Positions 1 to 9,652 of a stretch of 64,000 bases of DNA are shown here, piece after piece. Made by a program: the position numbers and the translations under genes. This DNA is from Rheinheimera oceanensis (lineage in GTDB: Bacteria; Pseudomonadota; Gammaproteobacteria; Enterobacterales; Alteromonadaceae), in contig NZ_JAGPNM010000008.1 of assembly GCF_018831085.1 (NCBI RefSeq), forward strand, positions 84,144 to 148,143, given 5' to 3'. The notes beneath the pieces were generated by a model, which saw nothing but the letters and a program-made list of their open reading frames with translations, had not been told where the DNA came from and made no database searches. Position 1 is the first letter of the stretch. Every line of letters starts with the position of its first letter.

Positions 1-1047
1 CGCATGATCGCGGTGGGTTAGCGGTATGCCGGCATAAGCCGCACAGCCGGCAGCGGCAGTAACACCCGGCACTACCTGAAAGGCAATATGGTGTGGTATC
101 AACGCCTGAATTTCTTCACCGCCACGGCCAAAAATAAAGGGGTCACCGCCTTTTAAGCGGCAAACTTTTTTGCCAGACAGGGCTAAATCAATCAGCAGTT
201 GGTTAGTATCCTGCTGTGGCACAGAGTGATCGCCGGCTTTTTTGCCGACGCAAATGCGTTCGGCATCGCGCCGCACCAGCTCCATAATGGGTGCCGACAC
301 TAAATAGTCGTACACCACTACATCGGCCTGTTGCATCAGTTGTAATGCTTTTAACGTGAGCAGCTCCGGGTCGCCCGGGCCGGCACCGACGATATAAACT
401 TCACCGGCTTGTTGCTGTGGCTCATCCAGCAGTTGCTGTAAGCGTTGCCCGGCTTTTTCCAGTTGGTTTGCCTGCACATCACGCACCACATCTGAATCAA
501 ATACGGTTTCCCAAAACTGCCGCCGGGCAGCAAAACCGCGGATTTTGGCTTTTACCTTGTGGCGAAAGCGGCCAACTAATTCGGCCAATGGCCCTAAATG
601 CTGTGGCAATAAGGTTTCGAGTTTTTCGCGCAAGCGCCGCGCCAGCACCGGTGCGGTGCCAAAGCTGGATATAGCAATTAAAATGGGGCTGCGGTCAATA
701 ATCGACGGAAAGATAAAGCCACATTTGGGCTGGTCATCTACAGTATTCACCAGCATATTGCGCGCGGTGGCGGCCTCATATACCGCAGCGTTAATGGCAT
801 CGTTATCAGTAGCGGCAATAACCAGCAACTTGCCATCCAGCAGGTCCGGTTCAAAATAGCCATTGATCAGCTCAGCTTTGCCGTCTAACTGCCACTGCAC
901 AAACTCAGCAGCAAATTGTGGCGCTACTACGGTCAGTTTGGCACCGGCGCTTAGCAGAGTACCGGCTTTGCGCAGCGCTACCGAGCCGCCGCCAACAATC
1001 AGCACCGGTTTATCGGTTAACTTTACAAATAAGGGTAAGTACTGCAC
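1..1047 (-). CDS. cysG: Siroheme synthase CysG (C-terminus cut by window edge)
   Basis: Multifunctional enzyme making siroheme, the cofactor of sulfite reductase, from uroporphyrinogen III: SAM-dependent methylation, NAD-dependent dehydrogenation and ferrochelation. The 349 visible codons hold the N-terminal dehydrogenase/ferrochelatase half (Rossmann motif LIVGGGSVALRKA near residues 16-28; SIIDRSP and GTAPVLARRLREKLE in the middle) and most of the methyltransferase half (VGAGPGDPELLTLKAL, RLKGGDPFIFGRGGEE, VVPGVTAAAGCAAYAGIPLT). The order matches E. coli CysG; about 110 C-terminal residues lie beyond base 1. The GTG at 1047 is chosen because AGGAG stands 6 bases upstream and the protein then begins MQYLPLF, close to the E. 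coli MDHLPIF. It serves the cysJIH operon 4 kb away. Identification is secure. Confidence 0.96.
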   Translation of the reverse strand, partial: MQYLPLFVKLTDKPVLIVGGGSVALRKAGTLLSAGAKLTVVAPQFAAEFVQWQLDGKAELINGYFEPDLLDGKLLVIAATDNDAINAAVYEAATARNMLVNTVDDQPKCGFIFPSIIDRSPILIAISSFGTAPVLARRLREKLETLLPQHLGPLAELVGRFRHKVKAKIRGFAARRQFWETVFDSDVVRDVQANQLEKAGQRLQQLLDEPQQQAGEVYIVGAGPGDPELLTLKALQLMQQADVVVYDYLVSAPIMELVRRDAERICVGKKAGDHSVPQQDTNQLLIDLALSGKKVCRLKGGDPFIFGRGGEEIQALIPHHIAFQVVPGVTAAAGCAAYAGIPLTHRDHA

Positions 1048-1207
1048 ACCAGCTCCTGCTGTCAGGTTGCTACTTGAATTTCAAGTTTGCAGCATAGCCG
1101 TCTGTATGGCTTTTATAAAATAGTTAATTACGCTCAGATATAACTAAAAGGAATTAATGGCAAGATTGTAATAAGTGGAATTACAGTAAACATCATTATA
1201 AGGCGGC

Positions 1208-1235
1208 AAAAAAAACGGCAACCGAAGTTGCCGTT
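1208..1235 (-). terminator. Intrinsic terminator of ahpF
   Basis: A perfect 9-bp stem (1214-1222 with 1227-1235) closed by a TTCG tetraloop when read leftward, followed by eight U (1208-1215 on the complement, partly shared with the stem foot). It lies 43 bases after the ahpF stop codon and separates ahpF from cysG. Confidence 0.9.
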
Positions 1236-1277
1236 AAAGCTACAGAGAGAGTGAAGCTAAACTGTTACGCTATCCGC

Positions 1278-2822
1278 TTACTGGCGGATCATATAGTCAA
1301 AAGCACCCAGGGCGGCGTTGGCACCAGAGCCCATGGCGATAATAATTTGCTTGTACGGTGCCGTAGTAGCATCACCGGCAGCAAACACACCAGGCAGCGA
1401 CGTTTGGCCACGCTCGTCGACAATAATTTCACCGCGCGGTGATAATTCCACCGCACCACGCAACCATTCAGTATTTGGCACCAAACCTATCTGCACAAAG
1501 ATACCTGCCAGCTCTACATGGTGCGCTGTACCTGTTTTACGGTCGGTATAGTTAATACCGGTTACACGGCTGCCATCACCGGTTACCTCAGTGCTTTGAG
1601 CTTCGGTAATAATGGTGATATTGGCCATGGAGTTAGCTTTTTTCACCAGTACCGCATCGGCACGTAATTCAGCAGCAAATTCCAGCACGGTAACATGTTC
1701 AACAATACCGGCTAAGTCGATAGCCGCTTCAATACCCGAGTTACCACCGCCAATTACAGCTACTTTTTTGCCTTTAAACAGCGGGCCGTCACAGTGCGGG
1801 CAGTACGCCACACCTTTGCCACGGTATTCCTGCTCACCGGGTACGTTCATTTCTCTCCAGCGCGCACCAGGGCTTAAAATTACCGTTTTGCTGTTCAGCA
1901 CGGCGCCGTTTTGCAACTCAAGCTGTACCTTACCGGTTTTGCTTAAGCGCACTGCGCGCTGGTTGTTCATAATATCAACGTTATATTCGCGCACATGGGC
2001 TTCTAAGCTGCTTACCAACTTTGGCCCTTCGGTGTACTGTACCGAAATAAAGTTCTCAATACCGACAGTATCCGCAACCTGACCGCCAAAACGCTCGGCA
2101 ACAATGCCGGTGTTTAAGCCTTTACGGGCAGCATAGATAGAGGCTGCCGCACCGGCCGGGCCACCGCCCACTACCAGCACATCAAAGTCAGCTTTGTTTT
2201 TCAGCGCTTCTGCCTGGCGTTTTTCCGCGTTTATATCCAGTTTCTGGATAATTTTTTCCAGTGTAATGGCACCTTGTGAAAACAACTCGCCATTTAAATA
2301 CACTGATGGCACAGCCATAATGTTTTTGTCGGCTACTTCCTGCTGGAACATGGCACCGTCGATCATTACGTTGGTAATGCCGGGGTTAATCGCCGACATA
2401 ATATTCAGCGCCTGTACCACTTCCGGGCAGGTTTGGCAGCTTAATGACACATAGGTCTCAAAGGCGAAGCTGCCCTGTAGCTGGCGGATTTGCTCGATAG
2501 TATCGGCAGCCACTTTAATCGGATGGCCACCTGAGTGCAGCAACGCCAGCACTAAAGAGGTAAACTCATGGCCCAGCGGCACACCAGCGAAGGTGATATG
2601 GGTGTCGTTAGCCACCGACCGCACCAGCATGGCGGGCTTGCGTGTCAGGGCGTTGTCATCGCGGCGCAATGACACTAAATCAGACAACTCAGCAATGTCG
2701 GTAGCCAGTTGGTTTACTTCAGCAGCTTTGGTGCTCTCGTCTAAAGATACCACCAGTTCAACCTCGGTTTTCAGGTTCTGCAGATAGGTTTTTAATTGTT
2801 GCTTCAGGTTAGTATCTAACAT
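1278..2822 (-). CDS. ahpF: Alkyl hydroperoxide reductase flavoprotein subunit F
   Basis: NAD(P)H-dependent FAD disulfide reductase that recycles oxidised AhpC in the cytoplasm. At 514 residues it has the family's usual length. The N-terminal tandem thioredoxin-fold domain (about 1-200) carries the redox pair C129/C132 (SCQTC). The FAD site is [11 protein letters not shown] near 217-227, the active disulfide CPHC is C341/C344, and the pyridine-nucleotide motif [11 protein letters not shown] follows near 356-366. The C-terminal GVFAAGDAT loop binds FAD. It lies downstream of ahpC in the same direction with a 227-base gap that holds three hairpins, so readthrough from ahpC may be partial. Very secure. 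Confidence 0.97.
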   Translation of the reverse strand: MLDTNLKQQLKTYLQNLKTEVELVVSLDESTKAAEVNQLATDIAELSDLVSLRRDDNALTRKPAMLVRSVANDTHITFAGVPLGHEFTSLVLALLHSGGHPIKVAADTIEQIRQLQGSFAFETYVSLSCQTCPEVVQALNIMSAINPGITNVMIDGAMFQQEVADKNIMAVPSVYLNGELFSQGAITLEKIIQKLDINAEKRQAEALKNKADFDVLVVGGGPAGAAASIYAARKGLNTGIVAERFGGQVADTVGIENFISVQYTEGPKLVSSLEAHVREYNVDIMNNQRAVRLSKTGKVQLELQNGAVLNSKTVILSPGARWREMNVPGEQEYRGKGVAYCPHCDGPLFKGKKVAVIGGGNSGIEAAIDLAGIVEHVTVLEFAAELRADAVLVKKANSMANITIITEAQSTEVTGDGSRVTGINYTDRKTGTAHHVELAGIFVQIGLVPNTEWLRGAVELSPRGEIIVDERGQTSLPGVFAAGDATTAPYKQIIIAMGSGANAALGAFDYMIRQ

Positions 2823-2928
2823 AAAAACTCCCGGAAAATTAACTGGGTAAATAATAAGACGATAAAAAATCAGCGTTACAAAGCCTCAGCCTGTAAAACA
2901 GACTGTGAGTATTCAGTTTTGGGGTAAG

Positions 2929-2994
2929 CCGGGCAGGTGTTGCCTGCCCGGATACCAAACCGGAGTTTGGCAGAGGGAAGCTGAGCTACAGCTT
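2929..2994. other. Three consecutive stem-loops between ahpC and ahpF
   Basis: Three inverted repeats stand in a row: 2929-2951 (9-bp perfect stem, CCGGGCAGG and its complement, 5-base loop), 2955-2970 (CCAAAC/GTTTGG, 4-base loop) and 2978-2994 (AAGCTG/CAGCTT, 5-base loop). None has a following U-run on either strand, so this is not a classical terminator. An mRNA processing or stability element that lets ahpC accumulate over ahpF is the simplest reading; this is inference. Confidence 0.5.
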
Positions 2995-3049
2995 CTTAAG
3001 GCAGGCTGTAACCAGATCCCGCTGCATTAACTGCAGCTTGTTGCATTAC

Positions 3050-3616
3050 TTAGATCTTACCAACCAGATCCAGTGATGGAGCCAGAGTAGCTTCACCCGG
3101 CGTCCACTTAGCTGGGCATACTTCGCCATCGTGGTTAGCAACATACTGTGCAGCCTGTACTTTACGGAACAGTTCTGCAGCTGAGCGGCCGATACCTAAG
3201 TCGTGGATTTCAGCAACTTTGATTTCGCCTTCAGGGTTAATTACGAAAGTACCACGCAGTGCTAAACCTTCTTCTTCAATCATTACACCGAAGTTACGGG
3301 TGATGGTACCTGTTGGGTCGCCAATCATCGGGTAGTTGATTTTTTTGATGGTTTCAGACGCATCGTGCCATGCTTTGTGCGTGAAGTGTGTGTCAGTAGA
3401 TACTGAGTACACTTCAACACCAATTTCCTGGAATTTAGCGTAGAAGTCAGCCAGGTCGCCTAACTCTGTCGGGCATACGAACGTGAAATCAGCCGGGTAA
3501 AATACGACAACTGACCATTTGCCTGCTAAGTCTTGCTCAGTAACCGGTACGAATTTACCCTGATGGAATGCAGTAGCTTTAAACGGCTTGATTTTAGTGT
3601 TGATAATAGAAGACAT
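3050..3616 (-). CDS. ahpC: Alkyl hydroperoxide reductase subunit C (2-Cys peroxiredoxin)
   Basis: Thiol peroxidase reducing H2O2, organic hydroperoxides and peroxynitrite in the cytoplasm, re-reduced by AhpF. At 188 residues it matches E. coli AhpC. The peroxidatic cysteine is C48 in DFTFVCPTE and the resolving cysteine C167 in GEVCPAKW, the typical 2-Cys arrangement; the GGLG-like sensitivity region and C-terminal tail are of the AhpC class. The ATG at 3616 follows a strong ribosome site (AAAGGAG, 7 bases before it). Upstream about 200 bases are AT-rich and hold the promoter; I could not make out a convincing OxyR site. First gene of ahpCF. Confidence 0.97.
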   Translation of the reverse strand: MSSIINTKIKPFKATAFHQGKFVPVTEQDLAGKWSVVVFYPADFTFVCPTELGDLADFYAKFQEIGVEVYSVSTDTHFTHKAWHDASETIKKINYPMIGDPTGTITRNFGVMIEEEGLALRGTFVINPEGEIKVAEIHDLGIGRSAAELFRKVQAAQYVANHDGEVCPAKWTPGEATLAPSLDLVGKI

Positions 3617-3817
3617 AGTCTTACTCCTTTAGGTTGGTTCACAGGTAATGTTTCAACTGCAGCCAGTGTACCGTGCTGCAATCAGTTATCAAAACGAATA
3701 AAACAAATTAATTTAATCGCTTTTTTTGATGAAAAATATTTTTTGCTGCTTGTTCAGCCTGCGCTTAGCTACACTATGGCATTGTGCTTTAGTCACAAAA
3801 CGCATCAGGAGCCTGTT

Positions 3818-4201
3818 ATGTTTACTAAGCATTTTATCTGTACTGTTGCAGCTTGCTGTCTGCTGCTGTTAGTTACCGCCTGCCAGCAATTAAGCTTACC
3901 GCAAGGCCAATACCAGCAACTAAACAACGACACTACTCTCAAACCGCTGCGCCTTAGCCTGCAGGACAACCGCCTGACAGGTTTTACCGGTTGCAACAAC
4001 ATGATTGGCAATTACAGCATAGATGAGGGCAGTTTGGTGGTTTCTCAACTGGCCGGTACCATGATGGCATGTTCAGAACCCATAATGCAGCGCGAACAAG
4101 CATTTAGCAGCTTTTTGCAAAGCAGACCCAAAGTAACGTTTAACAATAATGTGATGACATTACGTAAAGATGACACTGAATATCAGTTTGAGTTGTTGTG
4201 A
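3818..4201 (+). CDS. META domain (HslJ-type) lipoprotein
   Basis: Small 127-residue predicted lipoprotein. The first 21 residues form a lipoprotein signal ending LLLVTAC, with the lipidated cysteine near residue 22. The rest is one META domain, as in heat-shock protein HslJ: the LTGFTGCNNMIGNYSIDEG stretch (about 55-73) and LAGTMMACSE (about 79-88), with the paired domain cysteines characteristic of the family. The function of META domains is not firmly known; in E. coli HslJ is linked to novobiocin resistance. The ATG at 3818 is preferred over the much longer open frame starting at 3533 because it has AGGAG 6 bases upstream and begins the signal peptide. The 3' end overlaps the convergent gene at 4183 by 19 bases. 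Confidence 0.85.
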   Translation: MFTKHFICTVAACCLLLLVTACQQLSLPQGQYQQLNNDTTLKPLRLSLQDNRLTGFTGCNNMIGNYSIDEGSLVVSQLAGTMMACSEPIMQREQAFSSFLQSRPKVTFNNNVMTLRKDDTEYQFELL

Positions 4202-4941
4202 ATATAAAGCTGCATTAAACGCTGATACTCGCCGTTGACATACAGCTCGTCTAATGCGAGCTGTAGTTTTTCAACCGTTTCGTTTGGTACCGCCAGGTTC
4301 AGTGCTAAATAATTTGCCCCCACAACAGATAAATCCAGCACCGGCTCAATACTGTCCAGAGTTTCGTTATATTTTGCCAGCCACACCGGCAAAATCAGCT
4401 CCGAGCCTATCAGCAGATCCACTTTGCCCTGCAAAAATAAACCTACAGCATCGGCCTTGGCGGTAAGGCCAAGCAAATTAACGCCGTACTCAAAACCCTG
4501 GCTTTTTAAATACAGTTCATACACATCGCCCCGCGCGACCGCCACCACGTAGCGTTTTGCCTCTTCCAGTGTAGCAGGGTTAATATCAGGCCGGCTTTTT
4601 AACCGGTACATATTGGCATGTGAATGCGCCAGCGGCCCAACCCATTTAAACAGTGGCTCGCGCAGTGCATTGCGCGAGGTAGAATAAACGGCTGCTGCCG
4701 GCTCTTTTTGCGCCGCTTCATAAGCGCGCAACCAGGGGTAAAGTAAGAAATTACAATTTAAGCCTGCTTTTTCGCAGCTCAGCCTTACCAGTTCAGTGTT
4801 AAGGCCGGTAACGGTGTCACTGGCCAGATAGCTGTATGGCGGGAAATGCTCAGTGTATATGGTCAGCTTAGTATCCACAGGTGCAGCAGCAGTTAAAAAC
4901 ACTGACATGACAACAACCAAGCCTGACCAGATTTTCCGCAT
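4183..4941 (-). CDS. Periplasmic solute-binding protein, family 3 (amino-acid type)
   Basis: 252-residue exported protein with a Sec signal (MRKIWSGLVVVMSVFLTAAA) and a bacterial extracellular solute-binding family 3 fold: the opening strand LTIYTEHFPPYSY, the GLNTELVRLSCEKAGL helix, and the lobe-crossing region with VAVARGDVYELYL. No permease or ATPase gene lies next to it, so it is an orphan of the kind common in Alteromonadales. It might feed a distant transporter or a sensor; the ligand cannot be told from the sequence. Only part of the canonical amino-acid site (an Arg-Asp pair) is visible. It ends inside the convergent META lipoprotein gene. Confidence 0.8.
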   Translation of the reverse strand: MRKIWSGLVVVMSVFLTAAAPVDTKLTIYTEHFPPYSYLASDTVTGLNTELVRLSCEKAGLNCNFLLYPWLRAYEAAQKEPAAAVYSTSRNALREPLFKWVGPLAHSHANMYRLKSRPDINPATLEEAKRYVVAVARGDVYELYLKSQGFEYGVNLLGLTAKADAVGLFLQGKVDLLIGSELILPVWLAKYNETLDSIEPVLDLSVVGANYLALNLAVPNETVEKLQLALDELYVNGEYQRLMQLYIHNNSN

Positions 4942-5027
4942 ACCCTAACTCTGCCTCAGCAACACGATTAATTGTGACTATGGCAGAGACTGAACAAAAG
5001 TAACATCAGTTTTTTCTCAGGGTAAGG

Positions 5028-5789
5028 TTAAATACCATCACCATCTACGTGCAGGCCGCACTCGCGGCCAAAGCCGTTAAAGCGGGTGTCTTCTTCGCTC
5101 ATACCCAGCTCCAGCTTTTGTGTAGAATGAGTATCGCCTACCGAAACATACCCCTGCTCCCACAACGGATGGTAGCTTAAGCCGTGTTCTTTTAAGTAAT
5201 AAAACACATCTTTATTGCTCCAGTCGATAATCGGCTGAATTTTCACCACGCCGCGGCTGATCTCAACAATCGCCTTATCGGCGCGGCTGCTGCTTTGGCT
5301 ACGGCGCAGGCCGGTAAACCAACTGCCTACATTCAGCTCCTGCAAGGCGCGTTGCATCGGCTCTACTTTATTTAGCTGGTTGTACTGCTTAATGCCCTCG
5401 GCGCTTTGCCATAATTTACCAAAGCGTGCTTCCTGCCAGGCCGGGCTTAACCGGGCACGGTATACTTTCAGGTTCAGCTTAAGTTGCTCGGTAAGCTGGT
5501 CAATAAACTGATAGGTTTCGGCAAATAAATAGCCGGTATCGGTTAATACTACCGGGATATCCGGCTGTTGCTGTGTTACCAGATGCAACATCACCGCCGC
5601 CTGAATGCCGAAGCTGGAGCTTAGCATTGGGTTTTGCGGCAGGTTATGCAACGCCCAGCGTACCCGTTCGGCAGCGCTTAGCGGCGTAAGATGATGGTTA
5701 ATCTCAGCCAGCCAGGCGCGCTGCGTAGCATCATCCTGCTGCAGAATAGCGCTGTAATCTGTACGCGATGCTTTAGCTATGGAAGTCAT
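5028..5789 (-). CDS. cysH: Phosphoadenylyl-sulfate (PAPS) reductase
   Basis: Reduces PAPS to sulfite with thioredoxin, cytoplasmic. 253 residues, near the E. coli length of 244. The PP-loop-type nucleotide site is [15 protein letters not shown] (about 58-72) and [14 protein letters not shown] follows; the catalytic cysteine is C244 in RECGLH near the C-terminus. The four extra cysteines of the iron-sulfur APS reductases are absent, which favours PAPS as substrate. The start overlaps the end of cysI by 17 bases, so the two are translationally coupled. Last gene of cysJIH. Confidence 0.95.
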   Translation of the reverse strand: MTSIAKASRTDYSAILQQDDATQRAWLAEINHHLTPLSAAERVRWALHNLPQNPMLSSSFGIQAAVMLHLVTQQQPDIPVVLTDTGYLFAETYQFIDQLTEQLKLNLKVYRARLSPAWQEARFGKLWQSAEGIKQYNQLNKVEPMQRALQELNVGSWFTGLRRSQSSSRADKAIVEISRGVVKIQPIIDWSNKDVFYYLKEHGLSYHPLWEQGYVSVGDTHSTQKLELGMSEEDTRFNGFGRECGLHVDGDGI

Positions 5790-7494
5790 CTTTTGGCACC
5801 ACTACCGGTGCTATGACACCGGCCCTAATCACGAAATCACCAAAGCCTTCACTGCTGTTACTACGCTCTGTGGCCCAACGGCCAATTAAGCCATCCAGCG
5901 TGGCCAGAATATCGGCTTCGCCGACATTATCCAGCAGCAGGCGCGGAATACGGGTACCTTCGCGGTTACCGCCCAGATACAGGTTATATTTGCCCGGGCC
6001 ACGGCCTACCAGGCCTACTTCGGCCAGCATCGCACGGCCACAGCCATTCGGGCAGCCGGTAACGCGCAGTACTATGTGTTCGTCGGCAATACTGTGTTTG
6101 CCCAGCAAGGCTTCTACCTTGGTTACCAATTCCGGCAGATAACGCTCTGCTTCGGCCATTGCCAACGGGCAGGTGGGGAAAGACACACAGGCCATCGAGT
6201 TTTTGCGCTGCTCGCTGTGGCCGTCATCAATTAAGCCATGGCTGCGGGCAATAGCTTCAATTTCGGCTTTCTGTGCCGCCGGCACCCCGGCAATAATCAG
6301 GTTTTGGTTCGCCGTCATGCGCAAATCACCCTGATGAATAGCGGCAATTTTCGCTAAGCCGGTTTTTAGCGGCTTGCCGGGGAAGTCCAGTACCCGGCCG
6401 TTTTCAATAAACAGGGTTAAGTGGTGTTTGCCGTCGATACCCTCTACCCAGCCGATCCGATCACCGCGGCTGGTAAAGCTGTATGGCACTACAGGTGCAA
6501 AAGCCACGCCGGTGCGGGCTTCTACTTCAGCGCGAAACGCCTCCAGGCCAATGCGGTCGATGGTATATTTGGTTTTGGCATTTTTGCGGTTGGAACGGTT
6601 ACCGTAATCACGCTGCACCGTTACCACATGCTCAGCCACTTTTAACGTGTGTTCCAGTGCAACATAGCCCAAATCATCAGCCATACGCGGGTAAGTGGCA
6701 TTATCACCAAAAGTCATGGCTAAACCGCCGCCTACCAGCACGTTAAAGCCCACCAGTTGGCCATGTTCGGCTACGGCAACGAAAGTTAAATCGTTAGCAT
6801 GTACGTCGATATCGTTATGCGGCGGAATAACCACTGCGGTTTTAAACTTACGAGGTAAATAAGTATCACCAAGAATTGGCTCTACTTCGGTAGTTTCTAC
6901 CTTTTCGTCATCCAGCCAGATCTCGGCATAAGCACGGGTTTTCGGCAGTAAATGTTCGCTGATTTTTGCCGCCCATTGATACGCCTGCTGGTGCAGTTCT
7001 GATTCCACCGGGTTAGAGGTACAGAGCACATTGCGGTTAACATCGCCGGCAGTAGCAATAGAGTCGATGCCAATGCTGTTTAAAAACTGGTGCATTGGTT
7101 TAATATGCGGCTTTAACACACCATGAAACTGAAAAGTTTGCCGTGTGGTTAAGCGAATACTGCCATAAATAGTGTTATCGGCAGCAAATTTATCAATCGC
7201 CAGCCATTGCTGTGGCGTAATAATACCGCCCGGCATGCGGGCTCGCAGCATCACGTTGTGCAACGGCTCCAGCTTTTGTGCGGTACGCTCAGCACGGATG
7301 TCACGGTCGTCCTGCTGATACATGCCATGAAAACGGATCAGCATAAAGTTATCGCCGTTAAAACCACCGGTGATCTCATCTTTCAGATCGGCTGCGATAG
7401 TACCGCGTAAATGCTGGCTTTCAGCTTTTAAACGCTCGTTATCAGACAGTGCACCCGGTGCCACTAAATCTGGATTAATTGGATACTGGCTCAT
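5773..7494 (-). CDS. cysI: Sulfite reductase hemoprotein beta subunit
   Basis: Siroheme/[4Fe-4S] subunit that performs the six-electron reduction of sulfite to sulfide, taking electrons from CysJ. 573 residues, the usual length. Both cluster-binding cysteine pairs are present: ACVSFPTC near residues 432-439 and GCPNGCGR near 477-484; the second supplies the cysteine shared with siroheme. The two sulfite reductase repeats with [12 protein letters not shown] and [13 protein letters not shown] are intact. Its start codon shares the base region of the cysJ stop (7494), and its 3' end overlaps cysH. Confidence 0.97.
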   Translation of the reverse strand: MSQYPINPDLVAPGALSDNERLKAESQHLRGTIAADLKDEITGGFNGDNFMLIRFHGMYQQDDRDIRAERTAQKLEPLHNVMLRARMPGGIITPQQWLAIDKFAADNTIYGSIRLTTRQTFQFHGVLKPHIKPMHQFLNSIGIDSIATAGDVNRNVLCTSNPVESELHQQAYQWAAKISEHLLPKTRAYAEIWLDDEKVETTEVEPILGDTYLPRKFKTAVVIPPHNDIDVHANDLTFVAVAEHGQLVGFNVLVGGGLAMTFGDNATYPRMADDLGYVALEHTLKVAEHVVTVQRDYGNRSNRKNAKTKYTIDRIGLEAFRAEVEARTGVAFAPVVPYSFTSRGDRIGWVEGIDGKHHLTLFIENGRVLDFPGKPLKTGLAKIAAIHQGDLRMTANQNLIIAGVPAAQKAEIEAIARSHGLIDDGHSEQRKNSMACVSFPTCPLAMAEAERYLPELVTKVEALLGKHSIADEHIVLRVTGCPNGCGRAMLAEVGLVGRGPGKYNLYLGGNREGTRIPRLLLDNVGEADILATLDGLIGRWATERSNSSEGFGDFVIRAGVIAPVVVPKDDFHS

Positions 7495-9335
7495 TAATAC
7501 ACATCCTTCTGATAACGTTTTGCGACACGTAATTCGTCTAAATAAGCTTGCGCCTGTTCCGCGGTTTTAGCGCCATATTGTTGCACTATATCCAGTAAGG
7601 CCTGTTGCACATCTTTCGCCATGCGGTTGGCGTCACCGCAAATATACAGGTGGGCACCGTCTTGTAACCATTGCCACACTTCGCGGCCGTGTTGGCGCAG
7701 TTTGTCCTGCACATACACTTTTTGCGCCTGATCGCGGCTAAAGGCTACGTTCAGCTTAGTTAGCAGGCCACGCTTGAGGTAATTCTGCAGTTCCAGCTGG
7801 TATAAAAAGTCCTGGGTAAAATGCGGGTTGCCGAAAAATAACCAGTTTTTGCCGGCGGCACCGTTGGCATCACGCTGTTGTAAAAAGGCGCGAAACGGCG
7901 CTATGCCAGTGCCGGGGCCAATCATAATTACCGGTGTGTCGTCGTTAGCCGGTAAGCGGAAGTTATGGTTGTGCTCAATAAACACCTTTACCTTATCGCC
8001 CTCAGCCAGGCGCTGTGCCAAAAAGCCGGAGGCACCACCCAGATGCGGCTGGCCGTAAGCGTCGTAGCGCACCACACCGACAGTTAAATGCACTTCGTCT
8101 TCTACCTCGGCCTGGGCTGAGGCAATAGAGTATAACCGTGGTTGCTGCTTGCGCAGTGCATCCACCAACTGCTGGGCACTGAGCAAGCCCGGATAGTCGC
8201 GCACTATGTCGATAATCTGCCGCTCGTTAATGTAAGCGCGCAGTGCAGCTTTATCGGCGGCCAGCGCGGTTAAAGCCACATTGTTGGTGGCAGCAGCGTA
8301 TTTCTCAACAAAAGCCGGATACGACTGGGTTAACTCCAGTTGTTCGGTTAATGCCTGTTCTATGGTTAGCCTGGTATCAGAGAGCGCAACCGGCGTATCA
8401 CGGGCAATAGCCGTTAACAGCAGCAGTTCACGCACTAACTCGGGATCATTATTGAAATATACACCCAACGCATCACCCGGCTGGTAAGTTAAACCACTGC
8501 CGGCCAGTGAAATTTCGATATGGCGCACATCTTTTGTTGAATCACGGCCGGTAATTTTCTGGTTGGTGTACAGCTCGGCGGCAAATGGCTGTTGCTTGCT
8601 GTACTGGCTGGCGGTATCTGTGGTTGTGTCTGCTCCCGGCGAATCCACGCGGGGCCAGGCAATAACCTGTGCTGACGGGGCAGAAGCAGCTTTAAGCTCC
8701 GGCTCCAGCTTAGTAACCAGTTCGCTGCTCCAGCTATCAGCCTGCGCCTGGTAATCGACATCCAGATCAATGCGCGGCAGTACAGAGGTGGCTCCCAGCT
8801 CGGCTAAGCGCTGATCAAAGTCTTGCGCAGTTTTGCAGAAAAACTCATAGCTGGTATCACCCAGGCCCAGCACGGCATATTTCAGCCCGGCTAATTTGGG
8901 CGCCTTTTTGCTAAATAAAAAGTTATGCAGGCCAATGGCGTTTTCCGGCGGTTCGCCCTCGCCATAGGTAGAAGTAACAATAACCAGATATTGCTCATTC
9001 TTCAGTTGAGTGGTTTTGTATTCGGCCATATCGACCACTTTAGCCACTATGCCTTTACCCTGCGCTTGTTTGGCTAAGGCTTCTGCCAGATGCCGCGCAT
9101 TACCGGTTTGCGAACCGAATAAAATGGTCAGGCCGGCACTGGCCGCAGCCGGTACGCCTGTGGCCGCGCCAGCTAATTGCCCGGCCAACTGCCCGGCAAG
9201 CTGGGCACTGGCCGCCAGATAACCGCTAACCCAGGCTTGCTGAATAGGGTTTAACTGGCTTACTAAGCCCTGCAGCTGGCTTACCTGCTGCTCAGACAAC
9301 GGACTGGCCTGCGCTACTAACGAAGATAAAAGCAT
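7494..9335 (-). CDS. cysJ: Sulfite reductase flavoprotein alpha subunit
   Basis: NADPH-dependent FMN/FAD flavoprotein passing electrons to CysI. Domains in order: an N-terminal targeting helix, flavodoxin ([15 protein letters not shown], then [13 protein letters not shown] and [12 protein letters not shown]), the connecting/FAD-binding domain (RLYSIAS), and the NADPH domain ([30 protein letters not shown]), ending in the conserved KRYQKDVY. The frame is open up to a TTG at 9353, but the ATG at 9335 (613 residues) is preferred: GCAGGA lies about 7 bases upstream. The linker near residues 43-56 carries three tandem QLAG units encoded by 12-base repeats. First gene of cysJIH. Confidence 0.95.
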   Translation of the reverse strand: MLLSSLVAQASPLSEQQVSQLQGLVSQLNPIQQAWVSGYLAASAQLAGQLAGQLAGAATGVPAAASAGLTILFGSQTGNARHLAEALAKQAQGKGIVAKVVDMAEYKTTQLKNEQYLVIVTSTYGEGEPPENAIGLHNFLFSKKAPKLAGLKYAVLGLGDTSYEFFCKTAQDFDQRLAELGATSVLPRIDLDVDYQAQADSWSSELVTKLEPELKAASAPSAQVIAWPRVDSPGADTTTDTASQYSKQQPFAAELYTNQKITGRDSTKDVRHIEISLAGSGLTYQPGDALGVYFNNDPELVRELLLLTAIARDTPVALSDTRLTIEQALTEQLELTQSYPAFVEKYAAATNNVALTALAADKAALRAYINERQIIDIVRDYPGLLSAQQLVDALRKQQPRLYSIASAQAEVEDEVHLTVGVVRYDAYGQPHLGGASGFLAQRLAEGDKVKVFIEHNHNFRLPANDDTPVIMIGPGTGIAPFRAFLQQRDANGAAGKNWLFFGNPHFTQDFLYQLELQNYLKRGLLTKLNVAFSRDQAQKVYVQDKLRQHGREVWQWLQDGAHLYICGDANRMAKDVQQALLDIVQQYGAKTAEQAQAYLDELRVAKRYQKDVY

Positions 9336-9561
9336 AAAACATCCTGCACACAATGATTACAGCCATTTTAGCCATCTATATGTATATCAGTAAAAGAATG
9401 GATCTCTCTTCTTTATTCCAATAAGTAATTAAAAACGGCCACTTTGCTATACCGCAGTGCTGATAAACAGACCAAAAAATAGTGAAAAATGCTAAGCACG
9501 GAAAAACATTTCGCTGCGACATTCAAACTTTTTTATAAATAACATCGACTTAAACATTGGC
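9336..9561. promoter_or_regulatory. Divergent control region of cysJIH and the YggN-type gene (left part)
   Basis: A/T-rich gap between cysJ (leftward) and the gene at 9653 (rightward), with no open frame of note. An imperfect palindrome at 9411-9425 (CTTTATTCCAATAAG) sits about 80 bases before cysJ and is a possible CysB (LysR-type) contact, given that cysJ promoters of gammaproteobacteria are CysB-activated. The assignment is a guess from position and symmetry only. Confidence 0.35.
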
Positions 9562-9606
9562 ATTAACTTTGTAAGTATTAACGTTGTAAGCACTAACTTC
9601 GTAATA
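9562..9606 (+). repeat. Three tandem 15-base direct repeats
   Basis: Units at 9562-9576 (ATTAACTTTGTAAGT), 9577-9591 (ATTAACGTTGTAAGC) and 9592-9606 (ACTAACTTCGTAATA) follow each other without a gap. Units 1 and 2 differ at two positions and unit 3 at about five. They end 46 bases before the start codon of the YggN-type gene, the place of an operator array. No regulator is recognised. Confidence 0.6.
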
Positions 9607-9652
9607 GTTCTGGCGTGATTAACAACGGCTAACAGCCTAAAGGATAACCAAA

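Noticed and set aside
3533..3817. N-terminal extension of the META lipoprotein frame
   Set aside because: It would put the lipoprotein signal in mid-protein and run antisense through the ahpC start; the ATG at 3818 has its own ribosome site.
3617..3817. OxyR binding site before ahpC
   Set aside because: Several ATAG/CTAT-like fragments exist, but none in the spaced four-part arrangement OxyR needs.
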